Shown: piece after piece, positions 1-8,232 of the stretch
Layout of the letters: every line of letters begins with the position of its first letter
Position numbering within the stretch: the stretch's first letter is position 1
NCBI RefSeq assembly: GCF_017873335.1
Contig: NZ_JAGGKB010000005.1
Span: 1-64,000, forward strand
DNA: 64,000 bases
Origin: Thermococcus stetteri
GTDB taxonomy: Archaea > Methanobacteriota_B > Thermococci > Thermococcales > Thermococcaceae
Reading direction: 5' to 3'
Translations under genes and position numbers: made by a program
Notes under the pieces: generated by a model
The model's input: only the letters and a program-made list of their open reading frames with translations
What the model was told of the DNA's origin: nothing
The model's database searches: none

Positions 1-484
1 CAAGGATTGTTGTTGGCTATCCTAAAGGAATTGCCAGAAACTCTGATAAGGGCAGGAAGCAGAATTTCATCCTCTCTCACGTCTGGCGGTTCAATACTGT
101 GATTCAAAGGCTGAAGGAAGTGGCTGAGGAGTATGGTGTTCAGGTTTTGGTGGTTAATGAGGCTTTCACTTCTCAGACTTGCCCTCTCTGTGGCCAACGC
201 CACCCTAATGGAAGAATTTTTAGAGGTTTGTTTAAGTGCCACAGGGAGGGCGTTGTCATGAATGCGGATTTAGTTGGAGCTTTTAACATTTTGAAGAAGG
301 TTGTCAAAACCATAACCCCAAGCCTCCCCGCTCTTGCGGGGGGTAGGGGTAATTGGCCGGAGACCCGGCCAGAGGGGTCGAAGACCCGCTTTAGTTTGGG
401 TCTGAATGGAACCCCTCAAACCTTCCCGTCATTGGCGAGGGGTTAAACCGTTGGAACCCTCGCCCTTCAGGGCGGGGAGGAGGT
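1..484 (+). mobile_element. Right part of an IS200/IS605-family (TnpB-bearing) insertion sequence
   Basis: The window opens inside a TnpB gene and the element appears to end shortly after a GC-rich hairpin at 458-477 (CCTCGCCC, loop TTCA, GGGCGGGG), followed by GAGGAGGTCA. A subterminal hairpin right after tnpB is typical of IS200/IS605 right ends, which move by single-strand peel-and-paste with TnpA. No TnpA gene is visible, so it is either outside the window or absent (a tnpB-only element). The exact boundary, placed near 484, is inferred from the end of the hairpin motif and from coding-like sequence resuming directly after it. Confidence 0.75.
3..446 (+). CDS. tnpB: TnpB RNA-guided nuclease, C-terminal part (cut by window start)
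   Basis: The open frame runs in from the window edge, so the N-terminal part lies outside. About 147 C-terminal residues are visible. The RuvC-like core is recognisable: a glutamate in VVNEAFTSQTC, a zinc-ribbon half CPLCG, a second half written FKCHREG, and the last catalytic aspartate in NADLVGAFNIL. TnpB proteins are omega-RNA-guided DNA endonucleases and ancestors of Cas12; in IS200/IS605 elements they help retain the element at its donor site. The fourth zinc-ribbon cysteine is not present (CHRE instead of CxxC). The last 40 codons are GC-rich and full of inverted repeats, as expected if they also encode the guide-RNA scaffold. Confidence 0.85.
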   Translation, partial: RIVVGYPKGIARNSDKGRKQNFILSHVWRFNTVIQRLKEVAEEYGVQVLVVNEAFTSQTCPLCGQRHPNGRIFRGLFKCHREGVVMNADLVGAFNILKKVVKTITPSLPALAGGRGNWPETRPEGSKTRFSLGLNGTPQTFPSLARG

Positions 485-505
485 CAGTATCCTTTCTCGC
501 TCCTC
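320..505 (+). ncRNA. Probable omega-RNA (TnpB guide RNA) scaffold at the 3' end of tnpB
   Basis: Five stems are stacked over the tnpB 3' end and right end: CCCCGC/GCGGGG (326-331/336-341), GGCCGG/CCGGCC (355-360/365-370), GGGTC/GACCC (375-379/383-387), AACCCCTC/GAGGGGTT (410-417/437-444) and CCTCGCCC/GGGCGGGG (458-465/470-477). In known TnpB systems the omega-RNA overlaps the gene 3' end and the right end, and its last 16-20 nt come from flanking DNA and act as guide. Here the guide would start just after the element end, roughly 485-505. The stems are seen directly; the RNA and its exact ends are inferred. Confidence 0.55.
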
Positions 506-604
506 CGCCTGAAAGGCGTTGATGTGCTTTCCAGCGACCCCTTCACGAAGAAAAACGTTAAAATCGTCAAAGTTGTGAGGGTAAAAACAGAGAAGGAAAC
601 TTAA
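488..604 (+). pseudogene. 3' remnant of a gene interrupted by the TnpB element
   Basis: Directly after the element end, 38 sense codons run to TAA at 602-604 with codon use like the neighbouring genes. The peptide starts YPFSLLRLKGVDVLSSDPF and ends in a lysine- and valine-rich tail (KIVKVVRVKTEKET). It has no start codon or ribosome binding site, and its stop overlaps the hmgA stop tail-to-tail, as a normal gene end would. I read it as the C-terminus of a gene whose upstream part lies beyond the insertion or was lost. The family is not recognised. Confidence 0.45.
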
Positions 605-1827
605 CGCCCGAGCTCCTTGTGAGCCTTCGCTAGGTGCTTCGCAGCTATCGCCGCGAGGAGGGAAAGCTCGCCCGCGAGGACTGCTCCAGCTACTATCTCA
701 GCGAACTTCTTGGCGTTCGTTCCAGGTGGATCCCCACCCCCGGCAACACCCATTATGCTCAAGGCTTCCCTCTGTGTCGGAACCCTTGTACCTCCGCCGA
801 CGGTTCCTATCTCGAGGCTCGGCATGGTGATGCTGATGTAGAGGTCTCCCTCCGGCGTTACCTCAGCGAGGGTTATTCCGTGGGAGCCTTCGGTTATCTG
901 GGCCTCGTCCTGGCCAGTTGCCAGGAATATTGCCCCGACTATGTTCCCGAAGTGGGCGTTGAAGCCGTAGGAACCAGCCTGAGCAGAACCGACGAGGTTC
1001 TTCCTGTAGTTTACCTCGGCTATGAGCTCAGGCGTCGTCTTCAGCTTCTTCTCGACGATATCCCTTGGAATCACTGCCTCTGCTATGACGGTCTTACCTC
1101 TCCCGTTGATGAAGTTCATCGCGTTGGGCTTCTTGTCGACGCAGAGGTTTCCGGAGAGAGCCAGATACTTAACATCCGGAAACTCCTCTTCGATGACCTT
1201 CATTATCTCCTCGCTCGCTATCGTGACCATGTTCATGCCCATTGCATCGCCGGTCTCAAACTCAAAGCGGAGGTAGAGGTTGTTGCCGACTATGTACGGC
1301 TTCACATCCCTGAGCTTCCCGTGTCTGGTAACCTTCGAGACGGCCTTCTCCTGGAGGTAGTCCAGGTTGTCCCTCACCCACTCTGCAACCTCTCTGGCCT
1401 TTCTTGCGTCGGGACACTTGAGGAGGGGCGCGCGCGTCATCTTGTCGTCTATTAAGGTTGTCTTGACGCCTCCAGCGGCGGTCAGAGCAGAACAGCCGCG
1501 GTTCACACTCGCAACCAGGGCACCCTCAGTAGTGGCGAGCGGAATATAAAACTCTCCCTTTGCGTACTCACCGTTGATTTTAAGCGGCCCAGCGACGCCC
1601 ATCGGTATCTGGACGACGCCGATCATGTTCTCAATGTTCTTTCCTATAACCTGGTTGGGGTCTATGGAGTAGTGTCCGATGTTCTCAAGCTTTATCCCGA
1701 GCCTCTTCTCAAGGGCCTTCCTCCTTATTTCAGTCGCGAGCTTTTTGTCCCCGTTAGTGTACTTCTCAACTTGGTGGAGCTTGATTTCCCCCTTCGCAAC
1801 CCTTTCCACAAGTTCGTCAAATTCCAT
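601..1827 (-). CDS. hmgA: 3-hydroxy-3-methylglutaryl-CoA reductase
   Basis: Makes mevalonate from HMG-CoA with NADPH, the committed step of archaeal isoprenoid and ether-lipid synthesis; cytosolic in archaea. 408 aa, the usual archaeal length. Family motifs are clear: ENMIGVVQIPMGVAGPL near residue 66, the catalytic Glu in ATTEGALVAS, the Lys-containing DKKPNAMN, DAMGMNM (cofactor site), the Asp in GQDEAQ, GTVGGGT, and a C-terminal helix with the catalytic His (KHLAKAH). The ATG at 1827 is chosen because GGGGGTG lies 8 nt before it; an in-frame upstream extension would run into the preceding gene. It follows the MinD-like gene by 22 bp, so the two are probably co-transcribed. The 3' end meets the gene remnant at 488-604. 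Confidence 0.97.
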   Translation of the reverse strand: MEFDELVERVAKGEIKLHQVEKYTNGDKKLATEIRRKALEKRLGIKLENIGHYSIDPNQVIGKNIENMIGVVQIPMGVAGPLKINGEYAKGEFYIPLATTEGALVASVNRGCSALTAAGGVKTTLIDDKMTRAPLLKCPDARKAREVAEWVRDNLDYLQEKAVSKVTRHGKLRDVKPYIVGNNLYLRFEFETGDAMGMNMVTIASEEIMKVIEEEFPDVKYLALSGNLCVDKKPNAMNFINGRGKTVIAEAVIPRDIVEKKLKTTPELIAEVNYRKNLVGSAQAGSYGFNAHFGNIVGAIFLATGQDEAQITEGSHGITLAEVTPEGDLYISITMPSLEIGTVGGGTRVPTQREALSIMGVAGGGDPPGTNAKKFAEIVAGAVLAGELSLLAAIAAKHLAKAHKELGR

Positions 1828-1849
1828 TTTAATAACACCCCCAAAATTG

Positions 1850-2593
1850 TTAGCCGAAGATCCACTCATCAAGAACGTCTCCAATTTCCTTGAAGGCTAT
1901 CGCCGCATCGCTGTTCGGCATGTATTTAACGATCGGGATGCCCGCGTTTACGGATGCTGGGACATTGGGGTCAAAGGGCACCCACCCCAAGACGGGAACC
2001 CCAAGATCATTTTCAATGGCCTCTATGATCTTGTCAACAACTTCTTCGCTCTCGCGAACCTTGTTCAGGACAACCCCTATGTTCAACTTGTACCTTTCGC
2101 CCAGCACCTTCAGTTTTTCGATTTCGTTCTTGACCATTACTTCAAATGAGTAGATGGGAGAACGTTCTATTTCCACAACTATTATCTGGTAGTTTGCCAG
2201 CTGGAAAGTGGGAAGTGTATCAAAGGGAACCCCGGTCGGGGAGTCTATAAAAACTACTCCAAACTTGTAGCGAACTCTCTCGATGACATCTACAAGCTTT
2301 TTTGGGGATATCCCAATCACGTCTTGTAGTTGAGTGCTACCCGGCATCACGTAGACGCCAGTCTCCCTATGCCTGTATATCGCCCATTCAGGGTCTAAGT
2401 CTGGGTTTTTCATAATGGAGTGTACAGAGTACGTTACTGAGTCTAGGCCAAAATGAAATCCAAGGTTTGGGAGATAAAGATCGCCATCGATCGCCAGAAC
2501 ACGGTACTCTTTCATGGCGAGATGTGAGCTTAGGTTGGCCGTTGTAGTTGTTTTTCCAGCTCCACCTCGTCCTGTTACGACGATCACTGCCAT
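1850..2593 (-). CDS. MinD/ParA-family ATPase
   Basis: A 247-aa P-loop ATPase of the SIMIBI class. A deviant Walker A motif (GRGGAGKTTT) lies at residues 8-17, with a switch-I-like segment around the acidic LAIDGDLYLPNLG and a hydrophobic beta-strand ending in the aspartate of VVFIDSPTG. Such proteins dimerise on ATP and position or partition cell components; the specific role here is unknown. The ATG at 2593 has GAGGG about 6 nt upstream and fits better than an in-frame ATG 18 nt earlier. It is the first gene of a likely two-gene operon with hmgA. Thermococcales carry several MinD paralogues, so orthology should not be assumed. Confidence 0.88.
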   Translation of the reverse strand: MAVIVVTGRGGAGKTTTTANLSSHLAMKEYRVLAIDGDLYLPNLGFHFGLDSVTYSVHSIMKNPDLDPEWAIYRHRETGVYVMPGSTQLQDVIGISPKKLVDVIERVRYKFGVVFIDSPTGVPFDTLPTFQLANYQIIVVEIERSPIYSFEVMVKNEIEKLKVLGERYKLNIGVVLNKVRESEEVVDKIIEAIENDLGVPVLGWVPFDPNVPASVNAGIPIVKYMPNSDAAIAFKEIGDVLDEWIFG

Positions 2594-2722
2594 CACTATC
2601 CCTCTATCCATTAGTGTGCGGTTTAGGGGATATAAGGTTTCCGATTTTCTTCACGGAGGGGCTTCAGAATTTTACACATATCTGTCCTCTGAAGAATAAC
2701 CTTGAACGCATGAACACAAAAG

Positions 2723-2730
2723 GTTTATAT
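2723..2730 (+). promoter_or_regulatory. TATA box of the tdh promoter
   Basis: AAAAGGTTTATAT is a good archaeal BRE/TATA element. It would place the transcript start around 2750-2755, leaving a short leader with GGAGATG before the ATG at 2777. The region between the divergent MinD-like gene and tdh has no other gene. Confidence 0.6.
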
Positions 2731-2776
2731 CTCAAGCTGTTTAGACTGTGATTGTAAGGTTAAGGAGATGGTCGCT

Positions 2777-3829
2777 ATGGCCGAGAAAATGCAGGCTATT
2801 ATGAAAACTAAGCCGGCCTACGGTGCCGAGCTTGTAGAAGTTGACGTTCCAAAGCCCGGGCCGGGAGAGGTCCTCATCAAGGTTCTCGCAACGAGCATCT
2901 GCGGTACAGACCTGCACATCTACGAGTGGAACGAGTGGGCGCAGAGCAGGATAAAGCCGCCCCAGATAATGGGTCACGAGGTTGCCGGAGAGGTCGTTGA
3001 GGTCGGCCCCGGCGTTGAAGACCTCCAGGTTGGAGATTACATCAGCGTAGAAACTCACATCGTCTGCGGCAAGTGCTACGCCTGCAGGCACAACCGCTAC
3101 CACGTTTGCCAGAACACCAAGATATTCGGTGTCGATATGGACGGTGTATTCGCCCACTACGCGATAGTCCCGGCCAAGAACGCCTGGAAGAACCCGAAGG
3201 ACATGCCGCCGGAGTATGCGGCCCTTCAGGAACCGCTCGGAAACGCTGTTGATACAGTTCTTGCTGGCCCGATATCGGGAAGGAGCACTCTCATAACAGG
3301 CGCTGGCCCGCTCGGGCTCCTTGGAATAGCAGTTGCCAAGGCGAGCGGCGCTTACCCTGTCATAGTCAGCGAGCCGAGCGAGTTCAGGAGGAAGCTGGCC
3401 AAGAAGGTCGGCGCTGACTACGTCGTCAACCCCTTCGAGGAAGACCCGGTTAAGTTCGTCATGGACATAACAGATGGAGCAGGCGTTGAAGTCTTCCTTG
3501 AGTTCAGCGGTGCCCCGAAGGCCCTCGAGCAGGGCCTCAAGGCCGTAACCCCTGGAGGGCGCGTTTCGCTCCTCGGCCTCTTCCCGAGGGAGGTCACGAT
3601 AGACTTTAACAACCTCATCATCTTCAAGGCTCTCGAAGTCCACGGCATAACCGGAAGGCACCTCTGGGAGACCTGGTACACCGTCTCAAGCCTCATACAG
3701 AGCGGCAAGCTGAACCTCGACCCGATAATCACCCACAAGTACAAGGGCTTCGACAAGTTCGAGGAAGCCTTCGAGCTGATGCGCGCTGGAAAGACTGGAA
3801 AGGTAGTTTTCTTCCCGCACAAGGGGTAA
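2777..3829 (+). CDS. tdh: L-threonine 3-dehydrogenase
   Basis: Zinc-dependent medium-chain dehydrogenase that oxidises L-threonine to 2-amino-3-ketobutyrate with NAD+. 350 aa. Catalytic-zinc ligands lie in [13 protein letters not shown] and MGHEVAGEV; the structural zinc has four cysteines in [15 protein letters not shown]; the NAD-binding glycine motif is GAGPLGLLG near residue 174. The sequence closely follows what I remember of the characterised Pyrococcus and Thermococcus ThrDH enzymes. The ATG at 2777 is preferred to the one at 2768 because GGAGATG then lies 6 nt upstream and the protein begins [11 protein letters not shown] as in its orthologues. Transcribed alone, divergently from the MinD-like gene. 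Confidence 0.97.
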   Translation: MAEKMQAIMKTKPAYGAELVEVDVPKPGPGEVLIKVLATSICGTDLHIYEWNEWAQSRIKPPQIMGHEVAGEVVEVGPGVEDLQVGDYISVETHIVCGKCYACRHNRYHVCQNTKIFGVDMDGVFAHYAIVPAKNAWKNPKDMPPEYAALQEPLGNAVDTVLAGPISGRSTLITGAGPLGLLGIAVAKASGAYPVIVSEPSEFRRKLAKKVGADYVVNPFEEDPVKFVMDITDGAGVEVFLEFSGAPKALEQGLKAVTPGGRVSLLGLFPREVTIDFNNLIIFKALEVHGITGRHLWETWYTVSSLIQSGKLNLDPIITHKYKGFDKFEEAFELMRAGKTGKVVFFPHKG

Positions 3830-3833
3830 TGAC

Positions 3834-3867
3834 CTTTTCTTTTCTCTTAGTCTTTTCTCTCAGTTTT
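3834..3867 (+). terminator. Pyrimidine/T-rich terminator after tdh
   Basis: The runs CTTTTCTTTTCTCTTAG and TCTTTTCTCTCAGTTTT directly follow the tdh stop. Thermococcal transcription terminates at such oligo-T clusters without needing a hairpin. The rest of the 144-bp gap up to pheS shows no gene. Confidence 0.45.
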
Positions 3868-3973
3868 ATCGAATTCAGCCTCAAATCTAATGTCTGCCAA
3901 TAGGTTTTCTTAGCCCTTCATCAACCGCAATTCTCTTAAGTTCTCCCTCTCACTCACACCGGGAGGTGGCAGT

Positions 3974-5479
3974 ATGGAGCTAAGCTATCAGGAGAAGCTC
4001 ACACTCATTAAGCTCGCGGAGCTCAAGAGGGCAAAGGTTGAGGAACTTGTGAAGGAGAGCGGTCTCGAGCAGGTCGCCGTGATGCGCGCCCTTCTCGGCC
4101 TTCAGGCCAAAGGACTTGCGAAGCTCCACGAGAGGAGCGAGGGGGTTGTCAAACTCACCGAGACCGGGAAGAAGTACGCTCAAATCGGTCTTCCAGAGTG
4201 GAGGGCTCTAAGGGTTCTCCGCGAGAAGGGAAAGGTCACACTTGACGACCTCAAGGATGTCCTCAGCGAGGGCGAGCTGAAGCCGATAGTCGGCCTTCTC
4301 AGGAGGGAAAGCTGGGCGAACGTGAGGAAGGAGAAAGGGAAGCTCGTCCTTGAGATAACCGAGAAGGGAAGAGAAGCTTCGGAAAGACCCATTGACAAAG
4401 CCTTAAAGCTCCTCGCCGAGAGGGGTGAAGTCCCGGTTAAGGAAATCGAAAAGCTCGTGCCCGTAAATGAGCTTAAGAGGAGGAAGATCGGCGAAGAGGA
4501 CACAATCACCGAGAGGGAAGCCGAGATAACTGAAGAGGGAGAAGAACTCGTTAAGAAGGGCCTTGAGCTCAAGAAAGAGGTCTCGGTGCTTACACCTGAA
4601 CTCATAAAGTCCGGCAAGTGGAGGGAAGTTGAGTTCAGGAAGTTCGACATAAAAGCTCCCGTGAGGAGGATTTACCCGGGCAAGAAGCAGCCGTACAGGG
4701 CCTTCCTCGATAAGATAAGGAAAAGGCTCATAGAGATGGGCTTCATCGAGATGACCGCCGAGAGCCTCATAGAGACCCAGTTCTGGAACTTCGACGCGCT
4801 CTTCCAGCCGCAGAACCACCCGGCGAGGGAGTGGACAGACACCTACCAGCTCAAGTACCCGAAGAGCGGGCACCTGCCTGAGGAGGAGCTCGTGGCCAGA
4901 GTGAAGGCAGCGCACGAGCACGGCGGAAACACCGGCTCGAGGGGTTGGGGCTACGTCTGGTCACCAGAGAGGGCGATGCTCCTGATGCCGCGTGCCCACG
5001 CAACTGCCCTAAGCGGAAGACAGCTCGCCAAGGGAGTTGAGATTCCGGGGAAGTACTTCGCGATACAGCGCGTTTTCAGGCCTGACGTTCTGGACAGAAC
5101 ACACCTCATCGAGTTCAACCAGGTTGACGGCTTCGTCGTCGGCGAAGAGCTCAACTTCAGGCACCTGCTCGGAATACTCAAGCGCTTCGCCGTTGAGATT
5201 GCCGGGGCGAAGAAGGTCAAGTTCCTTCCGGATTATTATCCGTTCACTGAGCCGAGCGTCCAGATGAGTGCCTACCACCCAGAACTCGGCTGGGTCGAGT
5301 TCGGAGGGGCAGGAATCTTCAGGGAGGAGATGACGAAGGCCCTTGGAATCGATGCACCGGTCATAGCCTGGGGAATTGGAATCGACAGGCTAGCGATGTT
5401 CAAGCTCGGAATAGACGACATCCGCTACCTCTTCAGCTACGACCTGCGCTGGTTGAGGGAAGCGAGGCTCGTCTGGTGA
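3974..5479 (+). CDS. pheS: Phenylalanyl-tRNA synthetase alpha subunit
   Basis: Catalytic subunit of the (alpha-beta)2 PheRS that charges tRNA-Phe. 501 aa, the archaeal/eukaryotic type. The first ~200 residues are winged-helix-like, charged repeats (tRNA-binding extension). The class II synthetase core follows, with motif 1 near [17 protein letters not shown], motif 2 around [16 protein letters not shown] and motif 3 at [24 protein letters not shown] stands before the ATG. pheT follows after 10 bp, and its ribosome binding site overlaps the pheS stop, which suggests translational coupling. Confidence 0.97.
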   Translation: MELSYQEKLTLIKLAELKRAKVEELVKESGLEQVAVMRALLGLQAKGLAKLHERSEGVVKLTETGKKYAQIGLPEWRALRVLREKGKVTLDDLKDVLSEGELKPIVGLLRRESWANVRKEKGKLVLEITEKGREASERPIDKALKLLAERGEVPVKEIEKLVPVNELKRRKIGEEDTITEREAEITEEGEELVKKGLELKKEVSVLTPELIKSGKWREVEFRKFDIKAPVRRIYPGKKQPYRAFLDKIRKRLIEMGFIEMTAESLIETQFWNFDALFQPQNHPAREWTDTYQLKYPKSGHLPEEELVARVKAAHEHGGNTGSRGWGYVWSPERAMLLMPRAHATALSGRQLAKGVEIPGKYFAIQRVFRPDVLDRTHLIEFNQVDGFVVGEELNFRHLLGILKRFAVEIAGAKKVKFLPDYYPFTEPSVQMSAYHPELGWVEFGGAGIFREEMTKALGIDAPVIAWGIGIDRLAMFKLGIDDIRYLFSYDLRWLREARLVW

Positions 5480-5489
5480 GGTGATGCTC

Positions 5490-7196
5490 ATGCCGAAGTT
5501 CGACGTCTCAAAGCGCGACCTTGAAAGGCTCGTCGGGAAAACCTTCAGCGTCGAGGAGTGGGAAGACCTCTTCCTCTACGCCAAATGCGAGCTCGACGAC
5601 GTCTGGGAGGAGAACGGTGAAATCTACTTCAAGGCCGACTCAAAGGACACCAACAGGCCCGACCTCTGGAGCGCCGAGGGAATAGCAAGGCAGGTGCGCT
5701 TTGCCCTTGGCTTCCAGAAGGGCCTGCCGAAGTACGAGGTTGAGAAGAGCGACGTTGTCGTTTACGTTGACGAGAAGCTGAAGGACATCAGGCCCTACGG
5801 TGTCTATGCCATTGTTGAGGGCTTGAACATAGACGAAGAGGCCCTGAGGCAGATGATCAACCTGCAGGAGAAGGTCTCTCTCACCTTTGGAAGGAGGAGA
5901 AGGGAGGTAGCGATAGGCATCTTCGACTTCGACAAGGTCAAGCCGCCGATATACTACCGTGCCGTCGAGAAGACGGAGAAGTTCATCCCTCTCGGCTACG
6001 ATGAGGAGATGACGCTTGAGGAAATCCTTGAGAAGCACGAGAAAGGCAGGGAGTACGGCCACCTGATAAAGGATAAGCCGTTCTATCCTCTCCTAGTGGA
6101 CAGCGAGGGCAAAGTCCTCTCGATGCCGCCTGTAATTAACTCCGAGATAACGGGAAGAGTAACAACAGAGACCAAGAACGTCTTCGTTGATATAACTGGC
6201 TGGGACCTGAACAAGATAATGCTCGCCCTCAACGTCGTTGTCACAGCTCTCGCCGAGCGCGGCGGGAAGATAAAGAGCGTCAAGGTCATCTATCCAGACT
6301 TTGAGATAGAGACACCAGACTTAACGCCGAAGGAGTTCGAGGTTGAGCTCGACTACATAAGAAAGCTGGCCGGCCTTGAGCTGAGCGATGAAGAAATCAA
6401 GGAGCTCCTTGAGAGGATGATGTATGAAGTTAAGCTTGAGGACGGAAGGGCAAAGCTCCGCTATCCTGCCTTCCGCGATGACATAATGCACGCGAGGGAC
6501 GTCCTTGAGGATGTACTCATCGCCTACGGCTACAACGAGATTGAACCCGAGGAGCCGAAGCTGGCAGTCCAGGGAAGGGGTGACAAGTTCATCGAGTTCG
6601 AAGACGCCGTTAGGGAGCTCATGGTCGGCTTTGGCTTACAGGAGGTCATGACCTTCAACCTCACGAACAGGGAGGCCCAGTACGACAGGATGAACCTGGA
6701 GTTTGGAAAGGACTACTTCAACCACCCGCCCGCTGAGCTCGTGGAGATAGAGAACCCGATAAGCCCGAAGTGGTCAGCCCTTAGGAACTGGCTCATACCG
6801 AGCCTGCTCGACTTCCTGAGCCAGAACACCCACGAGGAGTACCCGCAGAAGCTCTTCGAGGTCGGAAAGGCCACACTCATAGACGAGAGCAGGGAGACTA
6901 AGACGGTCAGCGAGAGCAAGCTGGCGGTGGCTCTGGCACACCCACGCGTGACCTTCACCGAGGCAAAGGAAATCCTCGACTCAGTGATGCGCCACCTCGG
7001 CTTTGAGTACGAGCTTGAAGAGGCAGAACACCCGAGCTTCATCCCTGGAAGGGCCGGCAAAATCCTGGTGAACGGAAAAGCGATAGGGATCATCGGGGAG
7101 ATACACCCGGCCGTCTTAGAGAACTGGGGTATTGAGATGCCCGTTGCGGCCTTTGAGCTGTTCCTTGCTCCGCTCTACACGGAGCCCTACCTATGA
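5490..7196 (+). CDS. pheT: Phenylalanyl-tRNA synthetase beta subunit
   Basis: Non-catalytic partner of PheS, carrying the B3/B4 editing region and B5 DNA-binding-like domain of the archaeal type. 568 aa. The ATG at 5490 (MPKFDVSKRDLE) is chosen over the GTG at 5481 and ATG at 5484 because GAGGTG, which straddles the pheS stop, lies 6 nt upstream. Alternating acidic and basic helices and the conserved segment DTNRPDLWSAEGIARQ match the family. Co-transcribed with pheS. A T-rich tract follows the stop. Confidence 0.96.
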   Translation: MPKFDVSKRDLERLVGKTFSVEEWEDLFLYAKCELDDVWEENGEIYFKADSKDTNRPDLWSAEGIARQVRFALGFQKGLPKYEVEKSDVVVYVDEKLKDIRPYGVYAIVEGLNIDEEALRQMINLQEKVSLTFGRRRREVAIGIFDFDKVKPPIYYRAVEKTEKFIPLGYDEEMTLEEILEKHEKGREYGHLIKDKPFYPLLVDSEGKVLSMPPVINSEITGRVTTETKNVFVDITGWDLNKIMLALNVVVTALAERGGKIKSVKVIYPDFEIETPDLTPKEFEVELDYIRKLAGLELSDEEIKELLERMMYEVKLEDGRAKLRYPAFRDDIMHARDVLEDVLIAYGYNEIEPEEPKLAVQGRGDKFIEFEDAVRELMVGFGLQEVMTFNLTNREAQYDRMNLEFGKDYFNHPPAELVEIENPISPKWSALRNWLIPSLLDFLSQNTHEEYPQKLFEVGKATLIDESRETKTVSESKLAVALAHPRVTFTEAKEILDSVMRHLGFEYELEEAEHPSFIPGRAGKILVNGKAIGIIGEIHPAVLENWGIEMPVAAFELFLAPLYTEPYL

Positions 7197-7388
7197 CTTT
7201 TTTTCAACGCTTTTTTCAAAGAGCGCCATCATGATCTCAAAGTTCTCGAGGTTTGCCATTATCTCGATATCCACTATCATTCTCATCACCGGTTCTACCT
7301 GTGTGGCAGTGTTTATCAACTTTTTCCAGTTGGCTCTGTCATTTATTCCAGATTGAATTTTACAAACATCAAGTTTTCCGCCAAGATG
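7191..7388 (-). CDS. Possible small or decayed gene, antisense to the pheT tail
   Basis: An open frame of up to 66 codons fills the 232-bp gap between pheT and truA on the minus strand, ending in TAG at 7191-7193. The translated tail (VEPVMRMIVDIEIMANLENF then EIMMALFEKSVEKKS) looks protein-like, with methionine-rich amphipathic helices. No ATG or GTG lies early in the frame; the first usable start is TTG at 7319, giving 42 aa. A TATA-like GGTATAAAATGG lies upstream on the same strand near 7400-7410. It may be a short gene with an unusual start or the end of a decayed one. Not recognised. Confidence 0.35.
   Translation of the reverse strand, partial: HLGGKLDVCKIQSGINDRANWKKLINTATQVEPVMRMIVDIEIMANLENFEIMMALFEKSVEKKS
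7198..7216 (+). terminator. T-rich terminator after pheT
   Basis: Two T runs (CTTTTTTTC and CTTTTTTC) directly after the pheT stop fit the oligo-T terminators of this group. Confidence 0.4.
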
Positions 7389-7428
7389 TCAGGAAAACCA
7401 TTTTATACCCTCCAGAAAATGGAAGGCC

Positions 7429-8232
7429 ATGAAGCTCGCACTGAGAGTGGCCTACGACGGGAGCGCCTTCTACGGCTTCCAGCGCCAGCCCGAAGTAAGG
7501 ACCGTTGAGGGCGAGATCATCAGAGTCCTGCAAAAGCTTGGGATAATCGAAAGTCCAGAAGAGAACGACTTCAAGGGGGCCTCAAGGACAGACAGGGGAG
7601 TGTCAGCGTTCTTCAACGTGGTCTCCTTCGTCCCTTCGAGGAGGCCTGACCTCGCCCGCCCGGAAGTCCTCAACCACCACCTAAGTGACATCTGGGTTCT
7701 CGGCGTTGCTGAAGTTCCCGACGATTTTCACCCGCGCTTCTGGGCAAGGTCAAAGACCTACCGGTACTACCTCGTGAACGAGGGCTTCGACATCGAAGCT
7801 ATGAGGGGATGTGCCGATCTCTTCGAGGGGAGACACGACTTTTCGGCCTTCGCAAAGCTAGAACCCGGCAGGGATCCAATAAGAGAGGTCGAGAGAATCG
7901 GGGTCATCGAGAGGCAGGGCTACCTCGTGATCGAAGTCCAGGGGAAGAGCTTCCTGTGGGAGATGGTGCGGAGAATGGTAAATGCCCTCCGCTTCTGCGG
8001 GCTTGGCATTCTCGAAGCTGAAGAAGTCGAGAGGATGCTTGCTGGAGAGTACAGGAAGAAGATACCGCCGGCGCCGCCTGAGGGGCTCGTCCTGTGGCAC
8101 ATAGATTACCCGGGTATTACGTTCGAAGGCGATGAAAGGGGCATCAGAAAGGCGAAGAGGGACCTTTTCGAGCGCTATTCCAGGGCATTAACGAGAGCGG
8201 CGCTTTTTGGGGACTTTCTCTTGGAAGTTTGA
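7429..8232 (+). CDS. truA: tRNA pseudouridine(38-40) synthase TruA
   Basis: Isomerises uridines 38-40 in the tRNA anticodon stem to pseudouridine. 267 aa. The catalytic aspartate is in GASRTDRGVSAFFN near residue 60, the RNA-binding RFWARSKTYRYYL segment follows, and FLWEMVRRMVNAL is the conserved C-terminal helix. A TATA-like TTTTATAC about 25 nt upstream suggests a leaderless or very short-leader transcript. The 3' end overlaps the convergent helicase gene by 45 bp. Confidence 0.95.
   Translation: MKLALRVAYDGSAFYGFQRQPEVRTVEGEIIRVLQKLGIIESPEENDFKGASRTDRGVSAFFNVVSFVPSRRPDLARPEVLNHHLSDIWVLGVAEVPDDFHPRFWARSKTYRYYLVNEGFDIEAMRGCADLFEGRHDFSAFAKLEPGRDPIREVERIGVIERQGYLVIEVQGKSFLWEMVRRMVNALRFCGLGILEAEEVERMLAGEYRKKIPPAPPEGLVLWHIDYPGITFEGDERGIRKAKRDLFERYSRALTRAALFGDFLLEV

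Noticed and set aside
634-1455. 273-codon plus-strand open frame
   Set aside because: Lies wholly antisense to hmgA, has no ribosome binding site and its translation (Leu/Arg/Tyr-rich) has no domain pattern; it reflects GC-rich codon use of hmgA.
2741-3661. 306-codon minus-strand open frame
   Set aside because: Antisense to tdh, which has complete family motifs; no promoter or ribosome binding site for the opposite frame.
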